Source: Streptomyces sp. AP-93 (GTDB lineage: Bacteria > Actinomycetota > Actinomycetes > Streptomycetales > Streptomycetaceae). From it: a DNA stretch of 64,000 nt. Below the pieces are notes generated by a model, which saw only the letters and a list, made by a program, of their open reading frames with translations, ran no database searches and had not been told where the DNA came from. The DNA lies in NCBI RefSeq assembly GCF_022808175.1, contig NZ_JALGBX010000010.1:62001-126000 (forward strand). The letters are read 5' to 3'. Below, piece after piece: positions 51,801-60,139 of this stretch (positions are counted from its first letter, which is position 1; the number at the start of each line of letters is the position of its first letter). The position numbers were made by a program, and so were the translations under genes.

Positions 51801-53095
51801 CCGCTTCCGGCCTCGGCACCGGATGCGCTCCCAGGCCTGCTCCCGGCCTCGGCGCCGGACCCGCTCCCAGGCCCGGGCCCGGACGGGCCGGACCCGTTCC
51901 CGGCCTCCGTGCCGGATCCGCTCCCAGGCCCGCTCCCGGCCTCGGTGCCGGACCCGTTACCGGGCCCGGGCCCGGCCTCGGTGCCGGACCCGTTGCCGGG
52001 CCCGGGCCCGGACGGGCCGGACCCGTTCCCGGACCCGGGCCCGGACGGGCCGGACCCGTTCCCGGACCCGGGCCCGGACCGGCCGGACCCGTTCCCGGAC
52101 CCGGGCCCGGACCGGCCGGACCCGTTCCCGGACCCGGGTCCGGACCGGCCGGTCCCGCCCCCGGCCGCCGCGCCGGGCCCCGACCCGGCCCCGCCCCCGG
52201 CCCCGCCCCCCGCCTGCGCCCCGTCCCGGGCCCCGGCCGACCCGCCGCTGCCGTCATCCCCGGCCAGGGGCATCGCCGCCAAGGCCCGTAGCGCCGTGCC
52301 CACGGCCAGCGCCGACTCCGGCCGGTCCGCCGGGTCCTTCTCCAGCAGCCGCCGCACCAGCCGCTCCACCTCCGGAGCGACCACCGCACCCGCCTCGCGC
52401 AGCGGCAGCGGCCGGTCCTCGATGTGCCGGCGCATCAGGACGTAGGGGACCTCCGCCTCCCCGAAGGGCGGCTCCCCGCTCAGCAGCGCGTACAGCACGC
52501 CCCCCAGCGCGTACAGATCGCACCGGGCGTCCACCCGCTCGCCCCGCCACTGCTCGGGCGCCATGTACGGCGGGCTGCCGAAGATCCGGCCGGTGACCGT
52601 CCAGCCGGCCGTGGCGTCCGAGGAGTGCGCGATGCCGAAATCGCAGATCTTCAGCCGCCCGGAGCGCAGTAGGAAGAGATTGGCCGGCTTCAAGTCCCGG
52701 TGGATCACCGCGCGTTCGTGCGCGGCGGCCAGCGCCTCCGCGACCTGTGCGGCCAGCTCCAGCGCGACCGCCACCGGCAGCCCGCCCGGTACCCGGGACA
52801 GCGTGGCGCGCAGGTCCTCGCCCGCCAGCAGCTCCATCACGATGAAGAGCCGCCCCTCCTCCTGGCCCACGTCGTGCACGACGGTGATGCCGGGATGCTG
52901 GAGCTGCGCCCCGATGGTGGCCTCGCGCCGGAAGCGGACGACCGCTTCGTCGGACATGGCCGTCTCCAGGAGCACCTTCACCGCCACGGCCCGGTCCAGT
53001 GCCGTGTCGTGCGCCCGCCACACCTCACCGAAGCCGCCCTTGCCGAGCCGCTGTTCGAGGCGGTACCGGCCCGCCAGCTGATCCCCCACCCGCAC
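48830..53095 (-). CDS. Giant Ser/Thr protein kinase with Gly-rich linker and PQQ-type propeller
   Basis: 1421 residues. Kinase domain 1-275 with P-loop LGKGGFGEV, VAVKVL, HRDLKPANLFLL, DFG (CDFGIAHS) and APEQWRG. From about 278 to 645 lies a linker of about 370 residues: first 11-residue repeats of the type RSGPGSGNGSG, then Gly-Val/Ala/Asp elastin-like dipeptides (VGVGADVGAGVGVG). Then a helical Ala/Glu-rich region (about 650-1050) with LxxA repeats resembling TPR/coiled coil. Finally a PQQ-type beta-propeller (about 1080-1421) with strand ends such as ATGEILWQRAV, PTGRLVWSFRR, GSGRELWRHAL and GTGALRWQRQA. No membrane helix is obvious, so the kinase may be cytosolic. GTG start with GGGGG upstream. 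Confidence 0.9.
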   Translation of the reverse strand: MRVGDQLAGRYRLEQRLGKGGFGEVWRAHDTALDRAVAVKVLLETAMSDEAVVRFRREATIGAQLQHPGITVVHDVGQEEGRLFIVMELLAGEDLRATLSRVPGGLPVAVALELAAQVAEALAAAHERAVIHRDLKPANLFLLRSGRLKICDFGIAHSSDATAGWTVTGRIFGSPPYMAPEQWRGERVDARCDLYALGGVLYALLSGEPPFGEAEVPYVLMRRHIEDRPLPLREAGAVVAPEVERLVRRLLEKDPADRPESALAVGTALRALAAMPLAGDDGSGGSAGARDGAQAGGGAGGGAGSGPGAAAGGGTGRSGPGSGNGSGRSGPGSGNGSGRSGPGSGNGSGPSGPGSGNGSGPSGPGPGNGSGTEAGPGPGNGSGTEAGSGPGSGSGTEAGNGSGPSGPGPGSGSGAEAGSRPGSASGAEAGSGVGLEAGNGSGVGSGVRPGSGAGTEVETAAGFGPAVGFGSEAGAGVHPGTGAGVAPGVGTGAEAGIRAGVAPGTGAGAEDGVGMAPGNRAGVVPGVGDGAQDRDGAGAEAGVETGAEAGVGTGTEVGGGTGAEVGVGDGAADRVGARAEAGVGAGADVGAGVGVGADVGAGVGVGVDVGVGADVGAGVGVGVGVGAGVGVDVGAGVDVGAGVGAEAGGVPGHVREFVRELLLEAEGGVRAVEVGDEARIDVLAVAADAAARFDAELAGRLLGDAEIAAWEGGRGDGARVAELLTRLARATSTRAPARARRLLTEAQQALFTVFGSHRAGPLCAVAEELAVLAPAQAARIAEDHFADGRADKRLRARVATAVAAADPAEAELQLALIADPALRGAATYDMVLAVAPHDVAAALRLSERIGSAGGRLLALCQVARERAGAGDAAGGARALEQAEEELPRFLEERAAWLREEAAHHAEQGRLAQAERLRNQAAALLGRRPGEAADAKADHALSSLAGARARVEQDTRSPLDPAAARERAGRARSLPDPEQRALQLALAARLCVGTGLAPWRAEAAADAGSPPPSGIRALGGPDAGSGTRVTGSGPKPLPRPGPGVHAWQTAARPDAAYAAGAHVVWRSGAEVGCVRAEEGTTRWTARSDEGVGAAAPPLPGTGPLLVSCAADADTVYVEVRRDGLPGVRLLAREPRDGRVRWWRDLPGGTQDPHGTSRAYLPGTRPLRSAGPVVVHGAPGDLTALRAATGEILWQRAVPDPATRSPAAVGDCLVLADGLRLQALHLPTGRLVWSFRRSGPTARTLHDPRLSGGGLVHLVDEGSVLALDRGSGRELWRHALGAPAEGLLVEGGTVYAASHAPEVRDGRDRRDGRDGSGGWDTVQALDAGTGALRWQRQAARCGGAECGLELLGLRPGGLYVKVPQGSRRGLLGRASEPCVAVLDPASGKPRRYWDHPPLATADVLLVGDRLVLSRPELAAYGLP
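51170..52240. repeat. Minisatellite field inside kinase gene
   Basis: Two zones: 33-bp units (begins ACCCGTTCCCGGACCCGGGC) at about 51990-52150 in at least four near-exact copies, and 6/12/18-bp GACGTCGGCTCCGACCCC units at about 51175-51345. Frame is kept throughout. GC-rich simple sequence in between has broken repeats. Confidence 0.9.
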
Positions 53096-53102
53096 CGCGA
53101 AA

Positions 53103-53140
53103 GCCCCCTGACTTCACGTCAACGACGTTGCTCAGGGGGC
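53103..53140 (-). terminator. Inverted repeat between sdhB and kinase
   Basis: GCCCCCTGA and TCAGGGGGC arms (9 bp) enclose CTTCACGTCAACGACGTTGC, whose core CAACGACGTTG is itself palindromic. Probably the end of the sdh operon; the inner palindrome could also be an operator for the kinase gene. Confidence 0.65.
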
Positions 53141-53173
53141 ATTCTGTCCTGCCAAGTGAACAGCTGGGGGCGG

Positions 53174-53947
53174 CTATGTGCCCGAACGCCGCCGGATCTT
53201 GCTTCCCAGCCACACCAGCGGGTCGTACTTGCGGTCCACGGCCCGCTCCTTCAGCGGGATCAGGGCGTTGTCGGTGATCTTGATCCCCTCGGGGCAGACC
53301 TCCGTGCAGCACTTGGTGATGTTGCAGTAGCCGAGCCCGTGCTCCTCCTGCGCCGTGCGCTTGCGGTCGAGGCCCGCTTCGGCCGCCGCGTCCAGCGGGT
53401 GCATGTCCAGCTCCGCCACCCGCATCAGGAAGCGCGGACCGGCGAAGGCGCCCTTGTTCTCCTCGTGGTCGCGCACCACGTGACAGGTGTCCTGGCACAG
53501 GAAGCACTCGATGCACTTCCTGAACTCCTGCGAGCGCTCCACGTCGATCTGCTGCATCCGGTACTCGCCCGGCGCCACCCCGGCGGGCGGCACGAAGGCG
53601 GGCACCTCGCGCGCCTTCTGGTAGTTGAAGGACACGTCCGTCACCAGGTCGCGGACGACCGGGAAGGCCCGCAGCGGGGTCACGGTGATCGTCTCCTCGC
53701 GGGAGAAGGTCGACATGCGCGTCATGCACATGAGCCGCGGCCGCCCGTTGACCTCCGCGCTGCACGAACCGCACTTGCCCGCCTTGCAGTTCCACCGCAC
53801 CGCGAGGTCGGAGGCCTGGGTGGCCTGGAGCCGGTGGACGATGTCCAGGACCACCTCCCCGTCGTGCACCTCCACGATGAAGTCGCGCAGCTCACCGCCC
53901 TCCGCGTCGCCCCGCCAGATCCGGAACTCGGCATCGTAGGTACTCAC
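53174..53947 (-). CDS. sdhB: Succinate dehydrogenase/fumarate reductase iron-sulfur subunit
   Basis: 257 residues. 2Fe-2S domain: CKAGKCGSCSAEVNGRPRLMC; C-terminal 4Fe-4S/3Fe-4S cysteines: CIECFLCQDTC, CNITKCCTEVCPEGI. Electron wire between SdhA flavin and quinone. GTG 53947 overlaps the sdhA stop (GTGA). Third gene of sdhCAB on this strand. Confidence 0.95.
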   Translation of the reverse strand: MSTYDAEFRIWRGDAEGGELRDFIVEVHDGEVVLDIVHRLQATQASDLAVRWNCKAGKCGSCSAEVNGRPRLMCMTRMSTFSREETITVTPLRAFPVVRDLVTDVSFNYQKAREVPAFVPPAGVAPGEYRMQQIDVERSQEFRKCIECFLCQDTCHVVRDHEENKGAFAGPRFLMRVAELDMHPLDAAAEAGLDRKRTAQEEHGLGYCNITKCCTEVCPEGIKITDNALIPLKERAVDRKYDPLVWLGSKIRRRSGT

Positions 53948-55872
53948 TCGTAGAGCTCCTCTTCGGCGAGGTACTTGACCAGCTCTTCCTTCTCGAAGAG
54001 CGCGAGCAGGTCGGATCGGATGGGATCGGTGCGCACCCGGGTCAGCTCGATCCGGTCCGCGGCCGGGTCCTCGGGGGCCAGGTTTCCATCGGGCACAGTG
54101 ACGGGCCGGCACAGCAGGTTCACCGGCCGCCAGGAACGCTCCATCGCCGGGCAGTCCTCGCGGGTGTGCCCGCCCCGGCTCTCGGTGCGCTCCAGGGCCG
54201 CACGGGCCACGCATTCGCTGACCAGCAGCATGTTGCGCAGGTCCAGGGCCAGGTGCCAGCCCGGGTTGAACTGCCGGTGCCCCTCGACCCCGGCCCGGGA
54301 GGCCCGTACGCGCAGGGCCGCGAGCTTCTCCAGGGCCTGGGCCATCTCGCCCTCGCGGCGGATGATCCCGACGAGGTCGTTCATGGCCGTCTGGAGCTCC
54401 TGGTGGAGGGTGTACGGGTTCTCCGCGCCCTCGGCGGCATGGAACGGGGCCAGCGCCTCCGCGGCCGCCGCGTCGATCTGCGCCTGGGACACCTCGGGCC
54501 GCCCGCCGACGGCCGGGTCGTCCCGCGCGGCGTACTGCGCCGCGTGCAGCCCGGCCCGGCGGCCGAAGACCAGCAGGTCGGAGAGGGAGTTCCCGCCGAG
54601 CCGGTTCGAGCCGTGCATGCCGCCCGCGACCTCACCGGCGGCGAACAGGCCCGGCACCCCGAGGGTGGCGGCCGTGTCGGACTCGACCGCGATGCCGCCC
54701 ATCACGTAGTGGCAGGTCGGGCCGACCTCCATCGGCTCGGCGGTGATGTCCACGTCCGCCAGCTCCTTGAACTGGTGGTACATCGACGGGAGCCGCCGCT
54801 TGATCTTCTCGGCCGGCATCCGGGTGGACACGTCGAGGAACACCCCGCCGTGCGGGGATCCGCGCCCGGCCTTGACCTCGGAGTTGATGGCGCGGGCCAC
54901 CTCGTCGCGGGGGAGCAGTTCGGGCGGGCGCCGGTTGTGGTCCGGGTCCTCGTACCAGCGGTCGCCCTCCTCCTCGGACTGCGCGTACTTCTCCTTGAAC
55001 ACGTCCGGGATGTAATCGAACATGAACCGCTTGCCCTCGCTGTTGCGCAGCACCCCGCCGTCGCCGCGCACCGACTCGGTGACGAGGATCCCCTTCACCG
55101 AGGGCGGCCAGACCATGCCGGTCGGGTGGAACTGCACGAACTCCATGTTCAGCAGCGGGGCCCCGGCGAGCAGCGCCAGCGCGTGGCCGTCACCGGTGTA
55201 CTCCCACGAGTTGGACGTGGTCTTGAAGGATTTCCCGATCCCGCCCGTGGCCAGCACCACCGCCGGGGCCTCCAGGACGAAGAACCGGCCGGTCTCGCGC
55301 TCGTAGCAGAAGGTCCCGGACACCTTCTCGCCGTCTTTCAAGATCCTCGTGACCGTGCACTCCTGGAAGACCTTGAGCCGGGCCTCGTAGTCCCCGTACT
55401 CCTTGAAGTCCTCCTGCTGGAGCTGGACGATCTTCTGCTGGAGGGTGCGGATCAGCTCCAGCCCGGTCCGGTCGCCGACGTGCGCGAGCCGCGGGTACTC
55501 GTGCCCGCCGAAGTTGCGCTGCGAGATCTTCCCGTCGGGCGTGCGGTCGAAGAGCGCGCCCCAGGTCTCCAGCTCCCAGACCCGGTCCGGGGCCTCCTTG
55601 GCGTGCAGCTCCGCCATCCGCCACTGGTTCAGGAACTTGCCGCCGCGCATCGTGTCGCGGAAGTGCACCTGCCAGTTGTCGCCCTCGTTGACATTGCCCA
55701 TGGAGGCGGCGATCCCGCCCTCCGCCATCACGGTGTGGGCCTTGCCGAAGAGGGATTTGCAGATCACGGCCGTACGGGCGCCCCGCTCGCGCGCCTCGAT
55801 CGCGGCCCGCAGACCGGCGCCGCCCGCGCCGACCACGACCACGTCCCACTGCTGCCGTTCCACTTGAGCCAT
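53944..55872 (-). CDS. sdhA: Succinate dehydrogenase/fumarate reductase flavoprotein subunit
   Basis: 642 residues. FAD-binding start WDVVVVGAGGAGLRAAIEA, covalent-FAD histidine in KSLFGKAHTVMAEGGIAAS, substrate motifs FVQFHPTGMV and LVTESVRGDGGVL, HYVMGGIAVESD and the catalytic Arg region NRLGGNSLSDLLVFGRRAG. C-terminal helical arm about residue 500 onward. ATG start; ends overlapping sdhB. Family SdhA/FrdA; direction (succinate or fumarate) cannot be fixed by sequence alone, but one-cytochrome, five-helix partner suggests succinate:quinone reductase. Confidence 0.96.
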   Translation of the reverse strand: MAQVERQQWDVVVVGAGGAGLRAAIEARERGARTAVICKSLFGKAHTVMAEGGIAASMGNVNEGDNWQVHFRDTMRGGKFLNQWRMAELHAKEAPDRVWELETWGALFDRTPDGKISQRNFGGHEYPRLAHVGDRTGLELIRTLQQKIVQLQQEDFKEYGDYEARLKVFQECTVTRILKDGEKVSGTFCYERETGRFFVLEAPAVVLATGGIGKSFKTTSNSWEYTGDGHALALLAGAPLLNMEFVQFHPTGMVWPPSVKGILVTESVRGDGGVLRNSEGKRFMFDYIPDVFKEKYAQSEEEGDRWYEDPDHNRRPPELLPRDEVARAINSEVKAGRGSPHGGVFLDVSTRMPAEKIKRRLPSMYHQFKELADVDITAEPMEVGPTCHYVMGGIAVESDTAATLGVPGLFAAGEVAGGMHGSNRLGGNSLSDLLVFGRRAGLHAAQYAARDDPAVGGRPEVSQAQIDAAAAEALAPFHAAEGAENPYTLHQELQTAMNDLVGIIRREGEMAQALEKLAALRVRASRAGVEGHRQFNPGWHLALDLRNMLLVSECVARAALERTESRGGHTREDCPAMERSWRPVNLLCRPVTVPDGNLAPEDPAADRIELTRVRTDPIRSDLLALFEKEELVKYLAEEELYE

Positions 55873-55873
55873 C

Positions 55874-56698
55874 TCAGAAGATCCTCGGGTCGGTGAAGGC
55901 GCCGCTGGCCAGCAGGTACACGTAGAAGTCGCATGCGGCGACGCTGATCAGGGAGGCCCACGCCAGCTGCATGTGACGGGTGTTGAGACCGCTGATCCAG
56001 CCCCACAGGCGGTAGCGCACCGGGTGCTTGGAGAAGTGCTTGAGGCGGCCGCCCATGATGTGCCGGCAGGAGTGACAGGACAGGGTGTAGGCCCAGATCA
56101 GCACGATGTTGACGACGAACAGCAGCGTCCCGAGGCCCATGTGGCCCCACGCGTACTGCTCGTCGCGGAAGGTCAGCACGGTGTCGTACGTGAGGATGCC
56201 CGCGACCGGCAGCGCCGCGTAGAAGAAGTACCGGTGCATGTTCTGGAAGATCAGCGGGAAGCGGGTCTCCCCGCTGTACGAGGCGTGCGGCTCGGCGACG
56301 GCGCAGGCGGGCGGCGAGGCCCAGAAGCCCCGGTAGTAGGCCTTGCGGTAGTAGTAGCAGGTCAGCCGGAAGCCGAGCGGGAAGACCAGGATCAGCAGCG
56401 CGGGGGACAGGCCCCACCAGCTGCCGAAGAGGTCGAGGTTCGGGCCGCCGCGCATCTCGGCGCAGTTCTCCGCGAGGCACGGGGAGTAGAAGGGCGAGAC
56501 GTACGGCGCCGCGTAGTAGTCGGCGTTGGCGAAGGCCCGCCAGGTCGAGTAGACGATGAAGGCGAGCAGCCCGGCCGCGGTGCCGGCGGGGGAGAGCCAC
56601 CACCGGTCGGTCCGCAGGTGCCGGGCCGCGATCGCGGCCCGCGAGGCGTCGTGGACGCCGCCGGGCCGCTGTGAGGATGGTTGGGTGCCTGTGGCCAA
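55874..56698 (-). CDS. sdhC: Succinate dehydrogenase cytochrome b subunit (five-helix type)
   Basis: 274 residues with five membrane helices (AGTAAGLLAFIVYSTWRAFA, SPALLILVFPLGFRLTCYYY, YFFYAALPVAGILTYDTVL, LGTLLFVVNIVLIWAYTLS, LISVAACDFYVYLLASG). Heme-type histidines in QNMHRYFF, YAWGHMGLG, SCHSCRHIM and NTRHMQLAW. Anchors SdhAB to the membrane and passes electrons to menaquinone. ATG start; stop lies 1 base before sdhA start. First gene of sdhCAB. Confidence 0.92.
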   Translation of the reverse strand: MATGTQPSSQRPGGVHDASRAAIAARHLRTDRWWLSPAGTAAGLLAFIVYSTWRAFANADYYAAPYVSPFYSPCLAENCAEMRGGPNLDLFGSWWGLSPALLILVFPLGFRLTCYYYRKAYYRGFWASPPACAVAEPHASYSGETRFPLIFQNMHRYFFYAALPVAGILTYDTVLTFRDEQYAWGHMGLGTLLFVVNIVLIWAYTLSCHSCRHIMGGRLKHFSKHPVRYRLWGWISGLNTRHMQLAWASLISVAACDFYVYLLASGAFTDPRIF

Positions 56699-56794
56699 GG
56701 GGGACTCCGGGTGGAGTGATGAGGGGTGGCCCAGGGGACCCGGCCTCCGTCGCTGCGGGTGACCGGGTCCGGTGGGGTGTGCGCGGAGCGTAGG

Positions 56795-57016
56795 TCAGGG
56801 AGCGCGGCGATCGCGGGCGCCGAGACCCTCGTCGTCGGCGTCCGTCCACAGGGAGCTGTCGTACGGGGTGTCCGGGACGCTGACCATCGCGCCCTCGCCC
56901 GCAGGCCGGGAGGCGGCCGGTGCCTGCCGTGCGACATCCTTCTCCAGCTGCTCCACGGAGCGGACCAGCTCGTTCAGGTTGCGCCGTACGGCGGTCAAGT
57001 CGTCTTGCAGGGACAT
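56795..57016 (-). CDS. Small coiled-coil protein of unknown function
   Basis: 73 residues. SLQDDLTAVRRNLNELVRSVEQLEKDVARQ is a short coiled coil with heptads; the rest is a Pro/Asp-rich disordered tail ending GARDRRAP. Very short but with strong Streptomyces codon bias and an ATG start, divergent from the next substrate-binding protein. No domain recognised; not a membrane protein. Relatives are common beside sdh operons in Streptomyces (recalled). Confidence 0.75.
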   Translation of the reverse strand: MSLQDDLTAVRRNLNELVRSVEQLEKDVARQAPAASRPAGEGAMVSVPDTPYDSSLWTDADDEGLGARDRRAP

Positions 57017-57378
57017 GATTTGCCCTCACTTCCGCTGGGTGCGGTGGCAGCGCTCATGTGCGCCTGCGAGTGTCGCGCCTCCCGTCCCCGGTTGTGAAGG
57101 GACGTGCAGCGATTGCGGGCGCGCAGGCGCGAACTGTGCGCCCCTCCCTGCCCCCATTTTCATCCCTCTTACGGGGGAACGCTCGCTCGGAAAGCAAGCC
57201 GGATTGGTCCGCACGGGTGGGGTTCGCGGCGTGGCGGGGGTCGGCTGCGGCGGGTATGGCAGGGCGTCGATTTCAGTGGGTTTCGGCACCCAGTGTGATC
57301 AGCTCCATATACCGCCGAACGTGATCAAAACATCCCCTTTCACGGCTCCCCCCACGCCCCGTCCCGGAGGTACCACCC
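57017..57378. promoter_or_regulatory. 362-base divergent intergenic region
   Basis: No gene. GTGATCA repeats directly at 57295-57301 and 57321-57327 (26-base spacing) close to the start of the substrate-binding protein; ATATACC lies between. Candidate regulatory region; no protein binding it can be named. Confidence 0.5.
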
Positions 57379-59775
57379 ATGTCCCAGAGAAGGCGCAGGT
57401 CCTTGGCGCTCCTGACCTCGGGAGTTCTTGCACTGCCGCTGCTCGCGGGCTGCGGCGCGGGTGAAGACGAGGGCGGCCCGGCCGCCGCCGGGCAGGACAT
57501 CGCGGCCGCCACCCGCGACAAGGTCGCCGACGGCGGCGTGCTGCGGTGGGCCGTGGACTCCATGCCGGGCACCCTCAACGCCTTCCAGGCCGATGCGGAC
57601 GCCACCACCAACCGGATCGCCGGGGCGGTACTGCCCCAGCTGTTCGTGCTGGACGGCAAGGGGCGGCCGGTGGCCAATCCCGACTACCTGGAGAAGGCCG
57701 AGGTCGTCGAGCGGGAGCCCAAGCAGGTCGTCCTGTACAAGCTCAACCAGCAGGCGGTCTGGAGCGACGGCCGCGAGATCGGCGCCGCCGACTTCGTCGC
57801 CCAGTGGCGGGCCCTGAACGGCAAGGACTCCGCCTACTGGACGGCGCGCAACGCCGGCTACGACCGGATCGAGAAGATCGAGCGCGGCAAGACGGACCTG
57901 GAGGTCAAGGTCACCTTCGTCAGGCCGTACGCCGACTGGCGCTCCCTCTTCAGCCCCCTTTACCCCAAGCAGGTCACCGGCACCCCGGAGAGCTTCAACG
58001 AGGGAGCCCGGGGCGCCCTGAAGGTCACCGCGGGCCCCTTCGGGCTGGGCGCCATCGACAAGAAGACCGGTACGGCCTCCCTGACGCGCAACCCGCGCTG
58101 GTGGGGCAGCCCCGCCAAGCTCGACACCCTGATCCTCACCGCGGTGCCGCGCTCCGAACGCCCGGCAGCGCTGGCCGCCGGCAGGCTCGACCTGGCGGAG
58201 ATCGACCGCACCGGGGCCGACCGGATCGCCCTGGCCCGCCGCGCGGCCGCCAAGGCCGACAAGGGCGCCGGAGGCGCGGGTGCCCACGGTCCCGCCGCCT
58301 CGGTGACGGCCGCGCAGGCCACCTTGTCGTGGGCGCTCGCCTTCGGACTGGACGAGGACAAGGCCAAGGAGGCGCAGGCCACCCGCCTGAAGCACGCGGA
58401 GGCGGTGAAGCGGTACGCCGGGGAGCAGAGCGCCCTGCGCGGCTTCACCGTCCGCAAGTCCCTGGAGCCCGCCTACACCCAGCTCGCGATGAACGGCGCG
58501 AGCGGCCCGCTCGCCGACGAGCGGGTACGCCGCGCCGTGGCCCGCGCCCTGGACCGCCAGGCGCTGGCCGACATCGTCCTGAAGCCGCTGGGCCTGCCCG
58601 CGAAGCCGGTGGGCAGCCACCTCGCGCTGGCCGGGCAGCAGGCGTACGCCGACAACAGCGACGCCCTCGGCGGCCAGGACACCCAGGCCTCGCAGGCCCT
58701 GCTCGCGGACGCCGGATGGCGCCGGGGCGGCAAGATCACCGAGCCGGCGGGCGCCAAGGCGGGCGCGGAGGCCGCCGAGGAGACGGACGACTCCAAGACC
58801 CCGGCGGTCCCGGCCCCGGTCCCGGCCCCGGGCCCGGGCACCGGGAACGACGGCCTCTACATCGTCGGCCAGGACGACGAGCGCAACGGCGACCGCCCCG
58901 GGGACCCGGCCGGCATGGACCTGCCCGAAGGCCGGTACGCCCGCTCCGCCCCCGACGGCGAGATCGTCGACGCCGACGCCTTCGCCGGGAGCGGGCACAG
59001 CCGCCCGTCCCCGGTGCTCGCCCCGGCCCCGTTCGCGGCCCTCCAGGAGCAGCACCTGCGCACCCAGGCCGAGGCCCTTGCCGACGTCGTGGACGACGGC
59101 AAGCGCAGCCCGGCCCTGGACGCCGAGGCCGCCGCCGAACCGGAGGACCAGGACGGGGCGAGCACCGCCCCGGCCCCCGCCAAGCAGGCCGTACGCACCT
59201 CCGGCAGCATGCTCGCCAAGGACGGCAAGCCGCTCGCCCTGCGCTTCGTCCTGCCGGCCGGCCCCGGTTCGGAGGCGCTGCGCACGGTCGGCGAGCGGAT
59301 CTCGCAGATGCTCCGGAAGGTCGGCGTGCAGACCGAGCTGACCAAGGTGCCCGACGAGAGCTTCTTCAAGGACCACATCGCTTCGGGCCAGTACGACCTG
59401 GCGCTCTACTCGTGGCCCGCGACCGCCTACCCGGCCACCGACGCCCGGCCCATCTTCGCCAAGCCGGAGCCGGCCGCCGACGGCTCGCTGCTGGTCGAAC
59501 AGAACTACACCCGGGTCGGCACCGACCACATCGACCAGCTCTTCGACCAGGCGCTCGGCGAACTGGACGAGGCGGCCTCCCGCGAGCTGATGCGCAAGGC
59601 GGACGCCCGGATCTGGGCGACGGCCGGCTCCATCCCGCTCTACCAGCGCCCCGAGCTGGTGGCCGTGAAGCCCGGCCTCACCAACGCGGGCGCCTTCGGC
59701 CTCGGTGCCCCGCGCTACCAGGACATCGGCTGGAAGAAGCCGGCGCCGGCGAAGGGCAAGAACGGGAAGAAGTAG
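57379..59775 (+). CDS. Family-5 ABC substrate-binding lipoprotein with long insert
   Basis: 798 residues, longer than the usual 530-600. Lipobox LPLLAGC (C about residue 26), DGGVLRWAVDSMPGTLNAFQADADA, QAVWSDGREIGAADFVAQWRAL (the family's conserved segment) and ARALDRQALADIVLKPLG in lobe II. Between about residue 455 and 612 an extra P/A/E-rich low-complexity segment (TPAVPAPVPAPGPGTGNDG, PSPVLAPAPFAALQEQ, STAPAPAKQ) splits the C-terminal part before LALRFVLPAGPGSEALRTVG. No permease or ATPase gene is visible in this window, so partners must be elsewhere. ATG start; terminator follows. Confidence 0.9.
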   Translation: MSQRRRRSLALLTSGVLALPLLAGCGAGEDEGGPAAAGQDIAAATRDKVADGGVLRWAVDSMPGTLNAFQADADATTNRIAGAVLPQLFVLDGKGRPVANPDYLEKAEVVEREPKQVVLYKLNQQAVWSDGREIGAADFVAQWRALNGKDSAYWTARNAGYDRIEKIERGKTDLEVKVTFVRPYADWRSLFSPLYPKQVTGTPESFNEGARGALKVTAGPFGLGAIDKKTGTASLTRNPRWWGSPAKLDTLILTAVPRSERPAALAAGRLDLAEIDRTGADRIALARRAAAKADKGAGGAGAHGPAASVTAAQATLSWALAFGLDEDKAKEAQATRLKHAEAVKRYAGEQSALRGFTVRKSLEPAYTQLAMNGASGPLADERVRRAVARALDRQALADIVLKPLGLPAKPVGSHLALAGQQAYADNSDALGGQDTQASQALLADAGWRRGGKITEPAGAKAGAEAAEETDDSKTPAVPAPVPAPGPGTGNDGLYIVGQDDERNGDRPGDPAGMDLPEGRYARSAPDGEIVDADAFAGSGHSRPSPVLAPAPFAALQEQHLRTQAEALADVVDDGKRSPALDAEAAAEPEDQDGASTAPAPAKQAVRTSGSMLAKDGKPLALRFVLPAGPGSEALRTVGERISQMLRKVGVQTELTKVPDESFFKDHIASGQYDLALYSWPATAYPATDARPIFAKPEPAADGSLLVEQNYTRVGTDHIDQLFDQALGELDEAASRELMRKADARIWATAGSIPLYQRPELVAVKPGLTNAGAFGLGAPRYQDIGWKKPAPAKGKNGKK

Positions 59776-59870
59776 CGAGAAGGAGCAACGAGAAGAAGTG
59801 ATGACGAGCCGATGACGGGGAAGCATCGAAGGTTGATTCGAAGCTCTCAGGCTCAGATGTGACTCAAGTC

Positions 59871-59900
59871 CCTTGCCCGCCGGATCGCCGGCGGGCAAGG
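59871..59900 (+). terminator. Terminator of substrate-binding protein gene
   Basis: Perfect 13-bp stem CCTTGCCCGCCGG with ATCG loop. Confidence 0.92.
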
Positions 59901-60139
59901 TCGTTCGTACCCGTTGACCCGCGTGTTTTTACAGGCACCAGCCCCGTCGAGTCCGGCCGAGTCCCCCCACCCCGGACCCGGCCGCGCTCAGTCGTCCGGC
60001 CTCTTGACAGACCCCACGGCAGGCGGTTCCCGCCAGCCGACGTACGATGGGGTAAGGCCGTGGCAGGTTTTCCGCCCGGTCGAGGCGCGCGTGCCGGACC
60101 GTACGCGTCGCCATCCACGATCCCGGGAGAAGCGCCGAA
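59901..60139 (+). promoter_or_regulatory. typA leader and promoter region
   Basis: With the terminator, this fills the 364 bases between the genes. TTGACA at 60004 and TACGAT at 60043 are 33 bases apart, too far for one promoter; TACGAT alone is a good -10. Between them GGCAGGCGGTTCCCGCCAGCC (60018-60038) is an inverted repeat with one mismatch, a possible operator. Confidence 0.5.

Noticed and set aside
51170..52240. Pro/Asp-rich plus-strand reading frame over the kinase linker repeats
   Set aside because: Shadow of the repeat array; kinase frame is continuous and domain-supported on the minus strand.
60004..60048. TTGACA/TACGAT as a single typA promoter
   Set aside because: Spacing of 33 bases is too long for one sigma-70-type promoter.
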